Positions 62,117-64,000 of a stretch of 64,000 nucleotides of DNA are shown here, in pieces. The DNA comes from JANYCO01 sp964437245 (GTDB lineage Bacteria > Bacteroidota > Bacteroidia > Cytophagales > Cytophagaceae), in NCBI GenBank assembly GCA_964437245.1, contig CAYTGJ010000004.1, positions 1 to 64,000 of the forward strand, in the 5' to 3' direction. How positions within the stretch are numbered: the stretch's first letter is position 1; each line of letters opens with the position of its first letter. The notes under the pieces were generated by a model. It was given only the letters and a program-made list of their open reading frames with translations. It ran no database searches and was not told the origin of the DNA. The translations under genes and the position numbers were made by a program.

Positions 62117-62262
62117 CAGGCTCGTGGGCGCTCACACTTGCAGAATGGTCCAACTTCCAGGACTTTTCCTGCCAATGGATCGCCGAAACAATTAGCGGTC
62201 TTTGCATAAAGAGCAACCGCTTACACTTAATTATTTTGAACCTTAAACATTAGTTCTTCATT

Positions 62263-63129
62263 ATGAAGGGAATCATTTTAGCCGGGGGATCGGGCACAAG
62301 ACTTCACCCTCTTACGCTTGCGGTGAGCAAACAATTAATGCCGGTATACGATAAGCCGATGATCTATTATCCGTTGTCCTGCCTGATGCTGGCAGGCATC
62401 CGTGATATCCTGATCATCTCCACTCCACACGATCTGCCAAACTTTCGAAAACTGCTGGGCGACGGAAAAAACCTGGGATGTAATTTTGAATACGCTGTCC
62501 AGGAACAACCGAATGGGCTGGCTCAAGCTTTTGTGATCGGTGAGAAGTTCATCGACAATAATCCGGCGGCTCTTATCCTGGGCGATAACATCTTTTACGG
62601 AAACGGACTCAGTGATGTATTTCAAAGCTGCTATAACCCGCAGGGGGGAATCGTTTTTGCCTACCACGTACACGACCCTGAACGATATGGAGTGGTTGAG
62701 TTCGACAAAAATAAAAAGGCGATCTCCATCGAAGAAAAGCCAAAACAACCCAAGTCACATTATGCCGTGCCGGGAATCTATTTCTACGACAACGAAGTAG
62801 TCGAAATTGCCAAAAATGTGAAGCCCAGCCCAAGAGGCGAATACGAAATCACGGATATCAACCGGTATTACCTGGAAAAAGGAAAACTACAGGTACGTGT
62901 TTTAAACCGGGGTACTGCCTGGCTGGACACCGGTACCTTTGCCTCACTGAACCAGGCAAGCCAGTTTGTACAAGTACTGGAAGAGCGTCAGGGCCTGAAA
63001 GTAGGTTGTATAGAAGAAGTGGCTTTCCGCAAAGGGTTTATAAACAAAGAGCAACTGGAAAAGATCGCTCAACCTTTGCTAAAGAGCGGCTATGGTGAAT
63101 ACCTGCTGGAACTGTTGAAAGAATACTAA
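62263..63129 (+). CDS. rfbA: Glucose-1-phosphate thymidylyltransferase
   Basis: A 288-residue nucleotidyltransferase that makes dTDP-glucose from dTTP and glucose-1-phosphate. The signature GGSGTRLHPLT is at residues 8-18, with SKQLMPVYDKPMIYYPLS and GEYEITDINRYYL. Length is as expected. It supplies the substrate of RfbB. Confidence 0.97.
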   Translation: MKGIILAGGSGTRLHPLTLAVSKQLMPVYDKPMIYYPLSCLMLAGIRDILIISTPHDLPNFRKLLGDGKNLGCNFEYAVQEQPNGLAQAFVIGEKFIDNNPAALILGDNIFYGNGLSDVFQSCYNPQGGIVFAYHVHDPERYGVVEFDKNKKAISIEEKPKQPKSHYAVPGIYFYDNEVVEIAKNVKPSPRGEYEITDINRYYLEKGKLQVRVLNRGTAWLDTGTFASLNQASQFVQVLEERQGLKVGCIEEVAFRKGFINKEQLEKIAQPLLKSGYGEYLLELLKEY

Positions 63130-63150
63130 AAATAAACAAAGACCTCATCA

Positions 63151-63188
63151 GACGGCCTTGAAGAATTGAATAATTTTTCAAGGCCGTC
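63151..63188. terminator. Terminator between rfbA and convergent rfbC
   Basis: GACGGCCTTGAA (63151-63162) pairs with TTCAAGGCCGTC (63177-63188), one more A/T pair outside. It serves both converging genes. Confidence 0.8.
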
Positions 63189-63193
63189 TTCGC

Positions 63194-63724
63194 TTAAAAA
63201 AGCTCCTTAAGAGCCGGCAATACCTGATCTTTCTCGGAAACCAACGGATTGGCGTATCCCCAGTCAATGTTCAGATCCTTGTCATTCCAGATAATTCCTG
63301 ACTCTGATTCTTTGTTATAAATATTAGAACATTTATAGGAAAAAACACTGTCTTCAAGGGCCACAAAACCATGTGCAAACCCTTCCGGTACGAGGAACAT
63401 ATTTCTTTTTTCCGCTTCCAGGATTACAGAATAGTGCTTTCCAAAAGTAGGAGAGCCTTTGCGCAGGTCTACTGCCACGTCCAGCACCTTTCCGGAAATA
63501 ACGCTTACCAGTTTGGCCTGAGCATACGGCTCTTTCTGAAAATGAAGTCCCCGGAGTACACCTTTGGTAGAAAATGATTGATTGTCCTGTACAAAATCCG
63601 TTTTTATACCCGCCTTTTCAAATATGCTTTTATTATAGGTCTCCAGAAAAAAACCCCGGTCATCTTTGAAGATCCTCGGATAAATTTCAATCAATCCTTC
63701 AATAAATGTTTCTTTTATTTCCAT
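63194..63724 (-). CDS. rfbC: dTDP-4-dehydrorhamnose 3,5-epimerase
   Basis: A 176-residue cupin epimerase. RGFFLETYNKSIFEKAG start, then QSFSTKGVLRGLHFQ (active-site His), VAVDLRKGSPTFGK and VPEGFAHGFVAL are diagnostic. It epimerises the RfbB product at C3 and C5. Oriented against rfbB-rfbA, and rfbD (the last enzyme) is not visible in this window. Confidence 0.95.
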   Translation of the reverse strand: MEIKETFIEGLIEIYPRIFKDDRGFFLETYNKSIFEKAGIKTDFVQDNQSFSTKGVLRGLHFQKEPYAQAKLVSVISGKVLDVAVDLRKGSPTFGKHYSVILEAEKRNMFLVPEGFAHGFVALEDSVFSYKCSNIYNKESESGIIWNDKDLNIDWGYANPLVSEKDQVLPALKELF

Positions 63725-64000
63725 AAATTCTGTGTTCCGAAACCAATTAAATACTCCCGCAAAATAAATAGATTAATTTATATTTTCCCGAAAACTCGTG
63801 TTTAATACATAGACTTTCCCGGATTAATAGTTAAGATTAATTTCAAAAGACAAGATGCCCGATACCAGATCCCGGAGAAATAAGCCAAAACAATTAGATT
63901 AGCCCATTCAGAACAGACCTGATTTGGGGGAGGAATAAAGGACTATTCTGTGGTAATTTCATAAACTTAGCTGTCTGAAAATCGAGAATCCAGAAATCGT
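63725..64000. other. Upstream spacer of rfbC, right edge
   Basis: AT-rich. Holds the rfbC promoter and possibly the start of a following gene beyond the window. No frame is supported here. Confidence 0.4.

Overview
The window is chromosomal DNA of a Bacteroidota bacterium. The signs are two secreted proteins with C-terminal type IX secretion (T9SS) sorting domains, a PorP/SprF-family outer-membrane protein, many short lipoproteins, TAnnTTTG-type -7 promoter elements, and close matches to Bacteroidota versions of core enzymes. No rRNA, tRNA or CRISPR array was seen. A run of 10 N at 6081-6090 is an assembly join, so linkage across it is inferred only.

Layout. 1-6080: start of a PQQ-type sugar dehydrogenase, small envelope proteins, an RluA-type pseudouridine synthase and a T9SS-exported GH5 glycosidase with an inserted beta-sandwich module. 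6092-11370: small lipoproteins and membrane proteins, a lipoprotein joining a glycan-binding-type domain to a C-terminal Hint domain, and a T9SS protein with two repeated modules plus PKD. 11424-18988: a four-gene minus-strand operon of large proteins of unknown function (one DKNYY, one TPR-like) and a divergent membrane/TPR gene. 19025-37839: mostly single envelope or enzyme genes: EamA exporter with a possible leader peptide, PorP/SprF, lipase-like lipoprotein, class C-type serine hydrolase, GT-C glycosyltransferase, LLM flavin oxidoreductase, CsaA, MscS channel, bestrophin, an SRPBCC membrane protein, a CFI-box protein and two tandem paralogous membrane proteins.

37860-43900 is a visibly AT-richer accessory island: LRAT-like protein with a membrane tail, a lipoprotein and an XRE regulator diverging from a perfect 18-bp palindrome, two different IS1595/ISXO2-like transposases enclosing two small genes, strong hairpins, and a 40-residue ORF bounded by hairpins.

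43959-63724 is housekeeping: asnA, DUF4180, NADPH oxidoreductase, DsrE-like and beta-carbonic anhydrase-like proteins, then the 2-oxoglutarate dehydrogenase set sucA-sucB-(secreted unknown)-lpdA, in which SucB has two tandem lipoyl domains, followed by TerC, purE and the dTDP-sugar genes rfbB, rfbA and convergent rfbC. RfbA, RfbB and RfbC together supply three of the four steps to dTDP-rhamnose.

The most interesting leads are the Hint lipoprotein, the operon of unknown proteins at 11-19 kb, the permuted-looking parvulin, the EamA leader region, the palindrome-controlled island genes, the microprotein at 42760-42882, and a dispersed palindromic repeat with at least three copies.
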